A DNA stretch of 64,000 nucleotides from Thorsellia kenyensis (GCF_042432445.1 NZ_JBHLXE010000038.1:1-64000), one strand, 5' to 3'; positions 52,616 through 62,641 are shown, counted from the stretch's first letter. Program-made: numbers and translations. The notes: generated by a model not told the origin, from the letters alone.

Positions 52616-53458
52616 ATGGGAAGTATAGCCTTTAAAAATATTATAGAACACTTAAAGCTGCAAAGTGCCGCAAAATGGTCTCTTATAGTATTGATTGTAT
52701 TTTTTATAGCTTGCGCATTGGCTTTTTTAAGTCCATTTGATCCTAATCTAGGAATTGTAAAAGAACGTTATATTTCACCAAATACCACTCATTGGTTTGG
52801 TACAGATAAATATGGACGAGACTATTTCACAAGAGCGCTTTATGGTGGCAGGATTTCTTTGTTAGTTGGATTCTTGTCTATGCTCATTTCGGTTTCTTTA
52901 GGGACCTTGATAGGTACATTAGCCGGCTACTTTTCTGGAATAATAGACAGTATACTAATGCGTTTAGTGGATGCTTTACTTTCGATTCCCTCTTTTTTCT
53001 TGATGTTGCTTTTAAATGCTTATCTTAAACCCAGCATCATGACAGTTATTATCATTATAGGTGCATTAAGTTGGATGAATATTGCACGTTTAATAAGAGC
53101 TGAAACGCTCACTTTGAAAGAGCGGGAGTATGTTTTATATGCTAAAGCCTCAGGGCAAAGTGCAATGATGATTATCCTCAAACATATTATACCTAATGTT
53201 TTTCCAACGATGATAGTAGCTGCTACGATTTCAATTGCCGGTGCCATTATGATGGAGTCTGCGTTAAGTTTTTTAGGTCTTGGCGTCCAAGCGCCTAATG
53301 CTTCTTGGGGGAGCATGTTAAATGATGCGAGAAGCGATATAAATCGTGCGCCTTATCTTGGACTTTTCCCCGGCATGTTAATTTTATTGACTGTTTTGTC
53401 TTTTAATATGCTTGGTGATCTTTTACGCCAAGCATTCGATCCTAAAACGCGATCCTGA
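52616..53458 (+). CDS. Oligopeptide ABC transporter permease, C type (cluster 3)
   Basis: A 280-aa permease with HWFGTDKYGRDYFTRALYGGRISL (about residues 60-83), the coupling loop EYVLYAKASGQSAMMIILKHIIPNVFPTM (about 171-199), ESALSFLGLGVQAPNASWGSML and LRQAFDPKTR. It pairs with the B-type permease 49 bases upstream. Confidence 0.88.
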   Translation: MGSIAFKNIIEHLKLQSAAKWSLIVLIVFFIACALAFLSPFDPNLGIVKERYISPNTTHWFGTDKYGRDYFTRALYGGRISLLVGFLSMLISVSLGTLIGTLAGYFSGIIDSILMRLVDALLSIPSFFLMLLLNAYLKPSIMTVIIIIGALSWMNIARLIRAETLTLKEREYVLYAKASGQSAMMIILKHIIPNVFPTMIVAATISIAGAIMMESALSFLGLGVQAPNASWGSMLNDARSDINRAPYLGLFPGMLILLTVLSFNMLGDLLRQAFDPKTRS

Positions 53459-53525
53459 TTATCTTGTTTTAGACATACTCTACAGCAGAGTGCCTGAAGT
53501 AAACTTACCCACTTGATATATCTAA

Positions 53526-54629
53526 GTGAGTAAGCGAATTAAGCAATATAAGAAAATGGACAACTTAATGACTTTAAATACCACAGTGATTAGAAATGAG
53601 AAGGGTGAAAATGTTTCTTTAAACGCGTCAAATACCCTAGTAAAACCTCTTTTATCTGTTAAGGAACTCACTACGTCTTTTTACACTAAAGCCGGTGAAC
53701 TAGAGGGGCTAAGAGGAATTAGTTTTACACTAGACTCTAGGGAAATATTAGGGATAGTTGGCGAGTCTGGTTCAGGTAAATCTGTTACAGCAAAATCCCT
53801 ATTAAGATTGATTTCTTCCCCTGGTAAGATTAAAAAAGGTGAAATACATTTTCAAGACTTTAATTTAATGGATTTAGATGAATACGCACTTAGGAAAATT
53901 CGAGGAAATCAAATTGCGATGATTTTTCAAGATCCTATGAGTTCTTTAAATCCAGTGTATAAAATTGGTCAGCAGATGGTTGAAATTATTAAGAGACATC
54001 AAAAATTATCAAAGCATGAGGCAAGGGAAAAGGCTATAAGCCTTCTCGAGAAAGTCGGAATAAGAGGGGCGGAAGAAAAAATTAATTATTATCCTCATCA
54101 ACTGAGTGGTGGGATGAGACAAAGAGTAATGATTGCCATGGCATTAAGTTGTGAACCTGCTTTATTGATTGCAGATGAACCGACTACTGCTCTTGACGTC
54201 ACCATTCAGGCCCAAATAGTGGATTTACTTAGACAATTACGTTCAGAAACGGGAACGGCAATTTTATTCATCACCCACGATTTGGCTCTTGTTTCTTCAC
54301 TTTGCGATAGAATTATGGTGATGTATGGCGGATTAGTGATGGAAACAGGTACGGCAAAGGAAATTTTCACAAATGCTAAACACCCATACACACTAGGTTT
54401 ATTGCAATCTATGCCAACTATAAGTAATATTTCTTCATCTGAATCATCTAAGATAGAGAGTGAGAAAAAAAGGTTATTCAGCATAGAAGGTACGCCACCT
54501 AGTTTAATTAATCCTCCGCCAGGTTGCCCGTTTATGGCAAGATGCCCAAAAGCCACTTCAGTTTGTACGCAAATGCCATTGTTGACAACACTTAGTGAAA
54601 CGCACCAAGTGCATTGTTGGCATTTTTAG
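53526..54629 (+). CDS. Oligopeptide ABC transporter ATPase, D type (cluster 3)
   Basis: Up to 367 aa from GTG 53526; ATG codons at 53556 and 53568 are alternatives and none has a strong ribosome site, so the start is uncertain. The ABC core begins near LLSVKELTTSF. Walker A GESGSGKS, IFQDPMSSLNP, LSGGMRQR, LLIADEPTTALD and ITHDLA are intact, and the C-terminal extension has the Cys pattern CPFMARC, TSVC, HCW. It partners the F-type ATPase gene 74 bases downstream. Confidence 0.88.
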   Translation: MSKRIKQYKKMDNLMTLNTTVIRNEKGENVSLNASNTLVKPLLSVKELTTSFYTKAGELEGLRGISFTLDSREILGIVGESGSGKSVTAKSLLRLISSPGKIKKGEIHFQDFNLMDLDEYALRKIRGNQIAMIFQDPMSSLNPVYKIGQQMVEIIKRHQKLSKHEAREKAISLLEKVGIRGAEEKINYYPHQLSGGMRQRVMIAMALSCEPALLIADEPTTALDVTIQAQIVDLLRQLRSETGTAILFITHDLALVSSLCDRIMVMYGGLVMETGTAKEIFTNAKHPYTLGLLQSMPTISNISSSESSKIESEKKRLFSIEGTPPSLINPPPGCPFMARCPKATSVCTQMPLLTTLSETHQVHCWHF

Positions 54630-54703
54630 TTTAAGTTTTGCGGCTAAGATTGGTGTTTTTTTAATGAAAGGCAAAAATTGATAAAAAAATAGGGAAAAAG
54701 TCG

Positions 54704-55741
54704 ATGCAAAATAGAGCTAAGCCTCTTGTAGAAATCAAACAGTTAAATACACATTTCGTAAACTCAACCGGCTTCTTTAAAGGTAAAACTGTGCTCCATG
54801 CCGTGAAAAATATGCAATTCTCAATCAATGAAGGGGAAACATTTGGCTTAGTTGGTGAATCTGGGTGTGGAAAGTCTACTTTAGGAAGAACTTTACTTAG
54901 ACTTTATAAGCCTACTAGTGGCCAAATTCTGTTTCAAGGAAAAGATATTGCAAAGTTGAGTGAAAAAGAGTTAAAGCCTTTTAGAAAAGAGATGCAGAGT
55001 ATATTTCAAGATCCTCTTTCATCCCTTAATCCTAATATGACTGTAGAGCAGTTAGTTGGAGAATCATTACAAATTCATGATATGTATCAAGGGATTAATA
55101 GTAAAATAGAACGAAAAGAGTATATAGTCTCTTTGCTAGAAAAAGTGGGGCTACAAAGTATGCACCTCAGTCGATACCCGCATGAATTTAGTGGAGGACA
55201 GAGACAACGAATTTCAATTGCTAGAGCTTTAGCGGTAAAACCTAAATTTATTGTTTGTGATGAACCACTTTCTGCTCTGGATGTTTCAGTTCAGGCGCAA
55301 GTGGTGAATCTGCTGCAAGATTTACAAAAAGAGTTTGGAATAACTTATCTATTTATAGCACACGATCTTGATATGATCAGGCATATTTCACACCATATAG
55401 GCGTAATGTTTTTAGGCGCGCTAGTGGAAACGGGAACGTGCGAGGAATTATATACTAGTCCATTGCATCCCTACACTCAAATGCTATTAAACTCTACTCC
55501 TAAAGTACCCAATTTCAACGAGGATATCAAAAATCCACCAGTATTTGAAGAAGGAATAAAGATAGCTGAGCCTAAAGCTCTTGATATTTCAAATAATAAT
55601 CAGGATGCAAAAACTAATGTTTCAAAAGGATGCCTATTTGCAAGTCGATGTCCGCACGCAACGCCTAAATGTTTATCTGTAGAACCCAAACAAATTCAAA
55701 TAAATTCAAGTCACAAGGTCAGCTGCCATCTTTATTCTTAA
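54704..55741 (+). CDS. Oligopeptide ABC transporter ATPase, F type (cluster 3)
   Basis: A 345-aa ATPase with Walker A GESGCGKST, IFQDPLSSLNP, FSGGQRQR, FIVCDEPLSALD and IAHDLD, and the C-terminal CLFASRC, PKC, SCH cysteines. A low-complexity insertion (about residues 265-305: PNFNEDIKNPP... to DISNNNQDAKTN) precedes the Cys region and makes it slightly longer than OppF/DppF. AGGGAAA ribosome site. Last gene of the third importer. Confidence 0.88.
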   Translation: MQNRAKPLVEIKQLNTHFVNSTGFFKGKTVLHAVKNMQFSINEGETFGLVGESGCGKSTLGRTLLRLYKPTSGQILFQGKDIAKLSEKELKPFRKEMQSIFQDPLSSLNPNMTVEQLVGESLQIHDMYQGINSKIERKEYIVSLLEKVGLQSMHLSRYPHEFSGGQRQRISIARALAVKPKFIVCDEPLSALDVSVQAQVVNLLQDLQKEFGITYLFIAHDLDMIRHISHHIGVMFLGALVETGTCEELYTSPLHPYTQMLLNSTPKVPNFNEDIKNPPVFEEGIKIAEPKALDISNNNQDAKTNVSKGCLFASRCPHATPKCLSVEPKQIQINSSHKVSCHLYS

Positions 55742-56337
55742 AAAATAGTTTCAATTTACACTGATTATGCTAAGAAAAACTCAATAAATAAATAAAAAAG
55801 AGTAGATAGTGAGTTAATGCTATCACGTAACTTGTCAAGCATCTTTGTCGATCAAGGATATAGCTTTAATTCGAATAGGCGAGCATCAAAATACTTTACT
55901 AATGATTTTTTGTGGTTTACTCTCTGTAAAATTAGAAAAAGTACAAAATTCCTTCGTTGTTGAATGCATGATTTATAATATTTAAACCAGGCAATAAATC
56001 ACTTAAACAAAAAATAAATACTGTTGATTTTTTTAAACTGACAAATGGACTTATTTCAATCAGTTTCAACGGGCTTACTGGGTACTTCCTCTCCCTCATG
56101 GCTATAAGGAGATTCATTTTTATTTTTAGTTAAATTCTCTTTTAATAAAATCAAGTTAATGAAAAAGTGTATAATAGGATAAACTCAGGTGAACAGTGTT
56201 TATTGTTTTTTACCATTGATATGGTTCAGAAAAATCTATAAATTACTATAATGTATCGTAATACATGGTAATGGCATTAGCAGAACAAGTTGAAATGCAA
56301 AAATTAAGCACAAATACATACTTGAAGAGAGGTAAAA
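55742..56337. other. Gap upstream of the Wadjet operon
   Basis: 596 AT-rich bases between the third importer and jetA. A consensus -10 hexamer (56170-56175) is the only element I can support. A minus-strand frame at 55932-56117 looks spurious. No terminator is obvious after the importer. Confidence 0.45.
56170..56175 (+). promoter_or_regulatory. Candidate -10 element of the jetABCD operon
   Basis: A perfect TATAAT lies 163 bases before jetA. No good -35 is found at 16-18 bases upstream (AAAATC-like), so this may be a weak or activated promoter. Confidence 0.3.
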
Positions 56338-57798
56338 GTGAGTTTTCACGGATTTCAAGCTAAATACAAAAGGTTGCATCATGAGCATGCTGCTTGGCGT
56401 TTGCTAAGGACAGACAATGCGCCATATGTATTGGCTTTTATCTCTGTTCTTTTTAAAGAAAATACTGAAGTGACCTATGGGCAAGCTAAGATTCTTTTAG
56501 AAGAAGAGCTTAAGCAGAGTCGTGAATTAGGAATATGGACCACAGATACAAGCGCTGGGAGTTACCTTAATCAATGGATTCGAAGTGGCTGGCTTAGAGA
56601 AATGGATGATACTCTGACTAAAACTGATTCGAGTGAACTTGCCCTAAGGTTTTGTAAAAATCTTGATGATAGAGGAACAGGAACGTCAGCTTCACATTTA
56701 CGTATTGTCCAAGAGGCGGTAAGAGATCTTGCCGCAGCGATGAGTCCGAATATCGATGACAAGATTGAATTATTAGAACGTAAAAAGAAATCGATAGAAC
56801 AAGAAATCCATAAGATTAAATCTGGGAATTATATACCCCTTACTGATAGAGAACAAAAAGAGAGCATTCGTGAAATTTATCAATTAGCCTCTGTTTTAAC
56901 TGGGGATTTTAGACGAGTTGAAGATGAAATACGCCAATTAGATAAATCTCTTCGTGTGCAAATTGTTGAAGGTAACTCTTCCCGTGGAGAAGTCATTCTT
57001 AATATGATGGAGAAGGAGGCAATTCTTGCCAATAGTGAGGCGGGCAGTGCTTTTGAAGGTTTCTATCAATTGTTATGCGATCAAAATAGAGAGCTTGAAT
57101 TCCGTGAGCAATTAAAAATGATCTTATCTCATCCGATTGCGAAAACACTTCCGCCTAGTAATACCCAATTTTTAGCGCAGCTTATGCGTGAATTAACCCG
57201 TGAGAGTGACAGGGTATTTAATGTCAGACGTCGCACCGAGGAAGGATTACGATCTTATATCGAAAGTGGTGCTGCGCTTGAAAATAAAACTGTTGACAGA
57301 TTACTTCATGCCCTTGAGCGTAATGGACTGAAATTAAGAGATCAAGGTATAGATTTAAAGACAGAACTCAATTTAACATTATCAGTAGGCCCATTAGAAA
57401 TCAATTCGCCAGAAAGTTTTAGATTAAGAACACTTGATGATAAATTGGCATTAAATAGTATTGAAGAGAATATTAATAGCAGAACCCCAAGTGAATTTGT
57501 ATTAGAGACTTTAGAAACAGTACAAATTAGAAAAATTGCTGAGCGTATTAAGACGAACCTAAAAAACAAAGGGCCTACATCAATTGGTCAATTAATTATT
57601 GAAAACCCCATTCGAGCAGGCCTTGAAGAACTGGTTGCTTATCTTAGAATTGCAAAAGCTTTAAATGCTGTAGAGCTAAATGAAAAAGAATCTGTGCTTG
57701 TAAAAGATAGACATGGTTTGATGATAGAAGCCAAAGTGCCAGTTATTTTGGTATCAGAAGACTTATTTCCTGATGATTTAGACGAATTAGGCATTTAA
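56338..57798 (+). CDS. jetA: Wadjet defence subunit JetA (DUF3375, MukF/MksF-like kleisin)
   Basis: A 486-aa DUF3375 protein that serves as the kleisin of the Wadjet SMC complex, which recognises and cleaves closed circular plasmid DNA. The N-terminal winged-helix-like part contains the typical HHEHAAWRLLRTDNAPYVLAFISVLF (about residues 14-39) and SAGSYLNQWIRSGWL. A helical neck, SASHLRIVQEAVRDLA, and a coiled-coil middle (about 139-225) follow, then a C-terminal DUF3375 segment ending VPVILVSEDLFPDDLDELGI. It starts with GTG after GAGAGG. It is the first gene of jetA-B-C-D; a 247-base gap with an octamer array separates it from jetB. Confidence 0.9.
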   Translation: MSFHGFQAKYKRLHHEHAAWRLLRTDNAPYVLAFISVLFKENTEVTYGQAKILLEEELKQSRELGIWTTDTSAGSYLNQWIRSGWLREMDDTLTKTDSSELALRFCKNLDDRGTGTSASHLRIVQEAVRDLAAAMSPNIDDKIELLERKKKSIEQEIHKIKSGNYIPLTDREQKESIREIYQLASVLTGDFRRVEDEIRQLDKSLRVQIVEGNSSRGEVILNMMEKEAILANSEAGSAFEGFYQLLCDQNRELEFREQLKMILSHPIAKTLPPSNTQFLAQLMRELTRESDRVFNVRRRTEEGLRSYIESGAALENKTVDRLLHALERNGLKLRDQGIDLKTELNLTLSVGPLEINSPESFRLRTLDDKLALNSIEENINSRTPSEFVLETLETVQIRKIAERIKTNLKNKGPTSIGQLIIENPIRAGLEELVAYLRIAKALNAVELNEKESVLVKDRHGLMIEAKVPVILVSEDLFPDDLDELGI

Positions 57799-57930
57799 AT
57801 AGGTATATTTAAATGCCTATATTTTAATACCTAACAGTTCTTTTTAAACTTAAATAAGAAATCAAATGGACAAATTAAACATCAAAATACGGTAATAAAG
57901 TAAGCACATAGAAAAAACGGGCTAAGGTAA

Positions 57931-57994
57931 AAATCAATAAATCAATAAATCAATAAATCAATAAATCAATAAATCAATAAATCAATAAATCAAT
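57931..57994. repeat. Octamer tandem array AAATCAAT x 8 between jetA and jetB
   Basis: Eight perfect tandem copies of AAATCAAT occupy 64 bases with no interruption, ending 51 bases before the jetB start. A perfect short-unit array of this length is a mutable locus by slippage. Its location in the intergenic leader of jetB could alter spacing or mRNA structure. Confidence 0.95.
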
Positions 57995-58045
57995 ACAGGA
58001 TGAAGTTTTAGAAAAGGTTAAATAAAATAACCATAGAGAAAAAAG

Positions 58046-58861
58046 ATGAATAATAATAGTTTTTATGATCAAATACTGCAAAACCGAAACAGGAAGGATG
58101 AATCGCATGATTTAAAAGATTCAAATTATGATGCAATTTTAGATTCTTACGCTCATAAAGAGCACACAGAGGATGAAGAGAATTCACTTAATAAAGAATC
58201 AATAACCAATGAAATAAATTTATCTGATGGGAGTCCAAAGATACCTCACGAAGCCCGTCAAGCATTGGTCTATTTAATGAGACAGGGAGTGGTGCTCGCT
58301 TCACAAAATCCCAAAGTATTTGCAGTGATCTGTCGTTATATCTTTTTTATTCGCCAGCACTTAGCTGATGTCTATTTGCAATTAATACTAGATGAAGCGA
58401 ATGGGATTGCTTTTATTGCCACTAAAGAGAGTGAGTTTACCTCGCAAGAAATCTGCGAAGCGGATGAAAATGTTGTTGAATCTGAGGACGATTCAGCAAA
58501 TACCCGTTCACTTATTACCAAACGCCCCCTCACTTTAATAGATACCTTAATATTACTTGTACTCAGAAAGCATTATCAAGAACGCGAGACCGCAGGTGAA
58601 CAAAAAATTATTATTGATATTGAACGATTAGAGTCTTATCTTGTCCCGTTTATGCCAATCACTGAGCATGCTTCTTTAGAGAGAAAAAAATTGATGGCAA
58701 GACTTAATGAGTTCAAGAAAAGAAAATTACTCTCTGCAGTCAGGGGCAGTGAAGATCGCTTTGAATTAACCCCTTTGATAAGATATGTAGTGAGTGCTAA
58801 TTTTTTGACAACCTTACTCAGTGAGTATGAGAGTTTAGCGAAAGAAAAAACTGAGGAATAA
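58046..58861 (+). CDS. jetB: Wadjet defence subunit JetB (DUF4194, MukE/MksE-like)
   Basis: A 271-aa DUF4194 protein, the kleisin-associated (KITE) subunit. After an acidic, poorly structured N-terminal region of about 65 residues come the conserved helices EARQALVYLMRQGVVLASQNPKVFAVICRY (about residues 70-99) and IRQHLADVYLQLILDEANGIAFI. An acidic insertion (about 134-152) follows, then the winged-helix segment TLIDTLILLVLRKHYQERE and the C-terminal FELTPLIRYVVS. It works with JetA to close the JetC ring. It has the weakest ribosome site of the operon (AGAGAAA). Confidence 0.87.
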   Translation: MNNNSFYDQILQNRNRKDESHDLKDSNYDAILDSYAHKEHTEDEENSLNKESITNEINLSDGSPKIPHEARQALVYLMRQGVVLASQNPKVFAVICRYIFFIRQHLADVYLQLILDEANGIAFIATKESEFTSQEICEADENVVESEDDSANTRSLITKRPLTLIDTLILLVLRKHYQERETAGEQKIIIDIERLESYLVPFMPITEHASLERKKLMARLNEFKKRKLLSAVRGSEDRFELTPLIRYVVSANFLTTLLSEYESLAKEKTEE

Positions 58862-59005
58862 ATTTATAAATAAGCTATTTCTGCAAGTTAATACTTTTCA
58901 GTGAGAATGCTTATATTCCCCTCTCCAAGATAACTAAGTAGGCTATTTGAAATATAGCTTCGATAATTTAACGTTTTTTAAACTAACGGAACAAAGGAAG
59001 TTAAT

Positions 59006-62000
59006 GTGACAGATCTTAAATTCCCTGGTGAGCCATCAAGTTTGTTTGATTTCAATGATGACAAAAATTTGCAAGATCGAGTATCGCAAACATCTGTAAC
59101 TAGATTCATTGAAACCAAGCAAATCCCAAATCAAGTCAGACTAGATGAACTGTCGGTTTATAATTGGGGATCGTTTCATGGATTGCATACTGCAAAAATA
59201 GATAAGGAAGGAACACTTATTACAGGGGATAATGGTGCAGGTAAATCTACACTTATTGATGGACTCATGGCATTACTTTTGCCTGCTGGCCGAGCTACAT
59301 TTAATGTTGCAGCTGCACAAGGAGATAAATCAGATAGAAGTTTACTCTCTTATATGAGAGGAAGTTTTGGTACTGAGCATGATGGTGGCACGACTCGAAT
59401 TAAAAGTAAGCGTGAAAAAGGGGTAGTGACGGGCTTAAGGGCCATGTATACGTGCGATGATGGTTTACAATTGACTTTATTGGCTCTTTTTTGGACGACA
59501 AGCGCAAGCAACTCTTTATCTGAAGTCAAACGCATATATTGCGTTGCAAGAAGAAATGTTGAGTTAACCGAAGTACTTAATTTATTTGATGATAGTAATA
59601 TTCGGCAGCTTAAGCAATTTTTACGTAGTGATGATGCTATTACAGATTGTGATAATAATTTTAATGAATACCAAACCCTCTATAGAAAAGTATTACATAT
59701 GGAAAACCAAAATGCTCCTGCTCTTTTATCAAGAGCATTAGGTTTAAAGAAGATTGATGACTTAACTAAATTAATAAGAGAACTTGTGCTTGAACCTAGT
59801 AGTGTTAGGCAAGACGCAATAAAAGTTGTTGAAGAGTTTGCTGACTTAGTCGCTACTCACGAAAAACTGACTGACGCTCGAGAACAAACAGAACACCTTG
59901 CTAGGTTACCCATATTTGCTGCTACCATTCAAGAAACGGATAAGCAATTAACGTTGTTGCAAGAAGAAAAAGAAGGTGTTAGTGTTTATTTTGCAAAAAC
60001 CTTAATGCAGTTGTGGCAAAACAAACTCTCCGCATTAGAAGAGGAATTGAATATTTTAGCAAGAGAGTTGCAAAATTTAGACACTCAAGAAAAAGATGCG
60101 AATGCTTTAATTGAATCAAGACATGAAGCCTACTTGAACCTAGGTGGTGGTAAAATAGAAGCCCTAAAAAGAGAACTTGATTTTACTCAAGATAAACTGA
60201 ATCAAGTTGTTAAAACGGCCTCCTTGTACCAAAAATTATGCGCCACGCTTGAAATTGAGCCAAGTTTAGAGCAAGCTATTTTTGATGACAATTTAAAATT
60301 ACTCACAGATAAAAAAATTCAATTAGAAAAAGAACTTAATGCACAAGATGAAGTTTTTCTTGATATGCGAAGTCACATCAAGCACCTAGATGATGCGATA
60401 AAACAATTAACAAAAGATATAGAAGAAGTCAGTGCAAGGCCCGATTCGAATATCGATTTAAGATATCAAAAAATGCGTGATGAAATTAGCGATCATCTGT
60501 CAATTAACGTGGATACTTTACCTTTCGTAGGAGAGTTAATTGATATAAAAGATGAAGAAAGGCCTTGGCAAGGTGCTATTGAGCGTGCTTTAGGGGGAGT
60601 TAAAACAACCTTACTTGTTAGTCAAGAGGTCTATTCTTTAGTCACAAAATGGCTTAATAGACACCATACAGGATTACATGTGCGATTACAGGTCGTTCGG
60701 CTTGATGGGTTAGCCAATCAAACTGAGTTTCTAAGGGATGGCTTTTTAACAAAAATGACTTTTAAGTCGCATAATTACCGTGAATGGCTTAAACAATTTT
60801 TAGTGAAATTTGACTTACATTGTGTTGATTCAGTAGAAGTATTAGATATTACCCCTCACTCAATGACGATTGAAGGTTTGGTTCATCACGAAAAGGGACG
60901 CTATGAGAAAAAAGATCAGCGTAACATCAATGATAAACGCGCTTGGGGATTAGGGTTTTCTAATAAATCTATTCTTAATTCCCTTATTAATGAAAAAAAT
61001 ATAAAACAAACTGAATTGACTGTATTAGAAAAAAAAGCGAAGGAAGAAAAGGAACATTTAGATAATTTAACGAGTAGAGTCCAATCATGTCGTTCACTAC
61101 TAGAATTTAAATGGGAAGAGATTAATGCACCTTATTGGCATGATAAGTTAAATTCGTTGCAAAGTGATATTAAGATCTTAGAGTCATCAAAAGGAGGGAT
61201 TAGTGAAGCTAAAGCCCGTTTTGAAGAAGCTAAAGAACAATTACAGATGATTTTAATTCAAAAATCAGAACACTTAAAAAAACAAGGTGCTCTAGATAGC
61301 AGTAAAAAACAAGCAATAATAGCTCTTGATGAATTCAAAGCACTTGCTTTAATCGATATCCCTTCAGAGATTTACTCGCGTCTACAGAGTAGGATTGGTG
61401 AAATAACGTTGTCTGATAGACAAAAACAAGCAGATATCTCAAGGAAAGTAGATGAAGAACTTGATAAAGTGCGTAATAAAAAAAATCAATCGCAAATGTC
61501 TGCGAATGACATTATGGCTAAGTTTAGAGGTAAAGAAAAATGGCAGCACCTTACCGTTGAATGGGGTATAGGGATTGAAGGTCTTAGTGATTATCTTGAT
61601 CATTATGAACAATTAAAATCCGAGGGATTACCTAATTTAGTTGAGCAATTTAAAGAACGTTTGAATAAACATGCTACACAATCACTAGCGCGGGTAAAAA
61701 CTAAACTTGAATCAGAAAGAGAAGAAATTTTAGAACGTATTGATATTATTAATGAAGTTCTACAAAAAACAGAATTTAAACAAGGAAGCTATTTAAGATT
61801 GGGGACAAAACGCGAAAAATATCCTCATGTAATAGAATTTGATAAAAAGATTCGTTTGGTGCTTAGCCAAGTCACGAGTGACGATCATGACAAACGCTAT
61901 CAGATGCTTAAGCATGTAATAGAAATATTAGATAAAGCCAGTCAAAATTCAACTGCACATACTTTAGAAAGTTTAAGATTACTTGATCCACGGCATCAAA

Positions 62001-62455
62001 TGTCTTTTTATGCTGAGGAAGTAGACAAAGAGACGCAACAAATAAGAGACGTTTTAGAATCTTCAAGTGGTAAATCAGGGGGGGAGAAAGAGTCATTTGC
62101 AGGCACTATTGTAGCGGCTAGTCTTGCGTATGTATTGACACCCTCTAATTACGATAGACCTGTCTATTCAACAGTCTTTTTAGATGAAGCTTTTTCAAAC
62201 ACCGCGGAGACGGTAAGTAGAAGAGTATTAAGGGTATTTAAAGCTTTAAATATTCATGTCAATCTCATCACTCCCTTTAAAAACCTGAACCTTGCACGTG
62301 AGTCAGCACGATCACTATTGATTGCTGAGCGTTGTCCTATTAATCATGAGAGTCGACTCTGTGAAGTCACTTGGCAAGAGATGGATGAAAAATTGGCTGC
62401 TAAAAGAGAAGCTGAATTACTGGAAGAAGCTAAAAAACTTGGCATATCCATTTAA
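59006..62455 (+). CDS. jetC: Wadjet defence subunit JetC (SMC/MukB-like ATPase)
   Basis: A 1149-aa SMC-like motor. Walker A GDNGAGKST at residues 74-82, then FNVAAAQGDKSDRSLLSYMRG. Long coiled-coil arms (about 270-470 and 660-930) flank a hinge region (about 500-650, PFVGELIDIKDEERPWQGAIERALGG). The C-terminal half-site has signature SGGEK at 1024-1028 and Walker B VFLDEA with Asp1060/Glu1061. It should extrude DNA loops and trigger JetD nicking/cleavage on small circles. The start is GTG at 59006, directed by AAGGAAG; the overlapping ATG is followed at once by a stop. It follows jetB by 144 bases. Confidence 0.93.
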   Translation: MTDLKFPGEPSSLFDFNDDKNLQDRVSQTSVTRFIETKQIPNQVRLDELSVYNWGSFHGLHTAKIDKEGTLITGDNGAGKSTLIDGLMALLLPAGRATFNVAAAQGDKSDRSLLSYMRGSFGTEHDGGTTRIKSKREKGVVTGLRAMYTCDDGLQLTLLALFWTTSASNSLSEVKRIYCVARRNVELTEVLNLFDDSNIRQLKQFLRSDDAITDCDNNFNEYQTLYRKVLHMENQNAPALLSRALGLKKIDDLTKLIRELVLEPSSVRQDAIKVVEEFADLVATHEKLTDAREQTEHLARLPIFAATIQETDKQLTLLQEEKEGVSVYFAKTLMQLWQNKLSALEEELNILARELQNLDTQEKDANALIESRHEAYLNLGGGKIEALKRELDFTQDKLNQVVKTASLYQKLCATLEIEPSLEQAIFDDNLKLLTDKKIQLEKELNAQDEVFLDMRSHIKHLDDAIKQLTKDIEEVSARPDSNIDLRYQKMRDEISDHLSINVDTLPFVGELIDIKDEERPWQGAIERALGGVKTTLLVSQEVYSLVTKWLNRHHTGLHVRLQVVRLDGLANQTEFLRDGFLTKMTFKSHNYREWLKQFLVKFDLHCVDSVEVLDITPHSMTIEGLVHHEKGRYEKKDQRNINDKRAWGLGFSNKSILNSLINEKNIKQTELTVLEKKAKEEKEHLDNLTSRVQSCRSLLEFKWEEINAPYWHDKLNSLQSDIKILESSKGGISEAKARFEEAKEQLQMILIQKSEHLKKQGALDSSKKQAIIALDEFKALALIDIPSEIYSRLQSRIGEITLSDRQKQADISRKVDEELDKVRNKKNQSQMSANDIMAKFRGKEKWQHLTVEWGIGIEGLSDYLDHYEQLKSEGLPNLVEQFKERLNKHATQSLARVKTKLESEREEILERIDIINEVLQKTEFKQGSYLRLGTKREKYPHVIEFDKKIRLVLSQVTSDDHDKRYQMLKHVIEILDKASQNSTAHTLESLRLLDPRHQMSFYAEEVDKETQQIRDVLESSSGKSGGEKESFAGTIVAASLAYVLTPSNYDRPVYSTVFLDEAFSNTAETVSRRVLRVFKALNIHVNLITPFKNLNLARESARSLLIAERCPINHESRLCEVTWQEMDEKLAAKREAELLEEAKKLGISI

Positions 62456-62542
62456 AATTTAACTCTGTATTCGTTTAAAACTGTGTGTTTGTAACGATAT
62501 GTGCTTTAAATTATTTAGTGCATATCTTGGCACATTAAGTAA

Positions 62543-62641
62543 ATGAATAGAGGGAGTGACATAAGCAAATGGAATGATCCTAATGAAAAAAAATATATCC
62601 ATAAAGTTAACGGAAAAGAAGGTATGTTGATAGATGTTTAA
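62543..62641 (+). CDS. Possible 32-codon leader ORF overlapping the jetD start
   Basis: A short frame (MNRGSDISKWNDPNEKKYIHK...) ends with a TAA at 62639-62641 that overlaps the beginning of jetD (ATG 62634) by 8 bases. It lacks a clear ribosome site and I know no homologue. If translated, it could couple jetD expression to its own. It may simply be an open frame by chance. Confidence 0.25.
   Translation: MNRGSDISKWNDPNEKKYIHKVNGKEGMLIDV

Noticed and set aside
55932..56117. 61-codon minus-strand frame upstream of jetA
   Set aside because: No ribosome site, no recognisable composition or neighbours; likely chance.
57931..57994. Octamer array considered as a CRISPR array or origin iterons
   Set aside because: There are no spacers between units, so it is not CRISPR, and no replication initiator gene or DnaA boxes are near.
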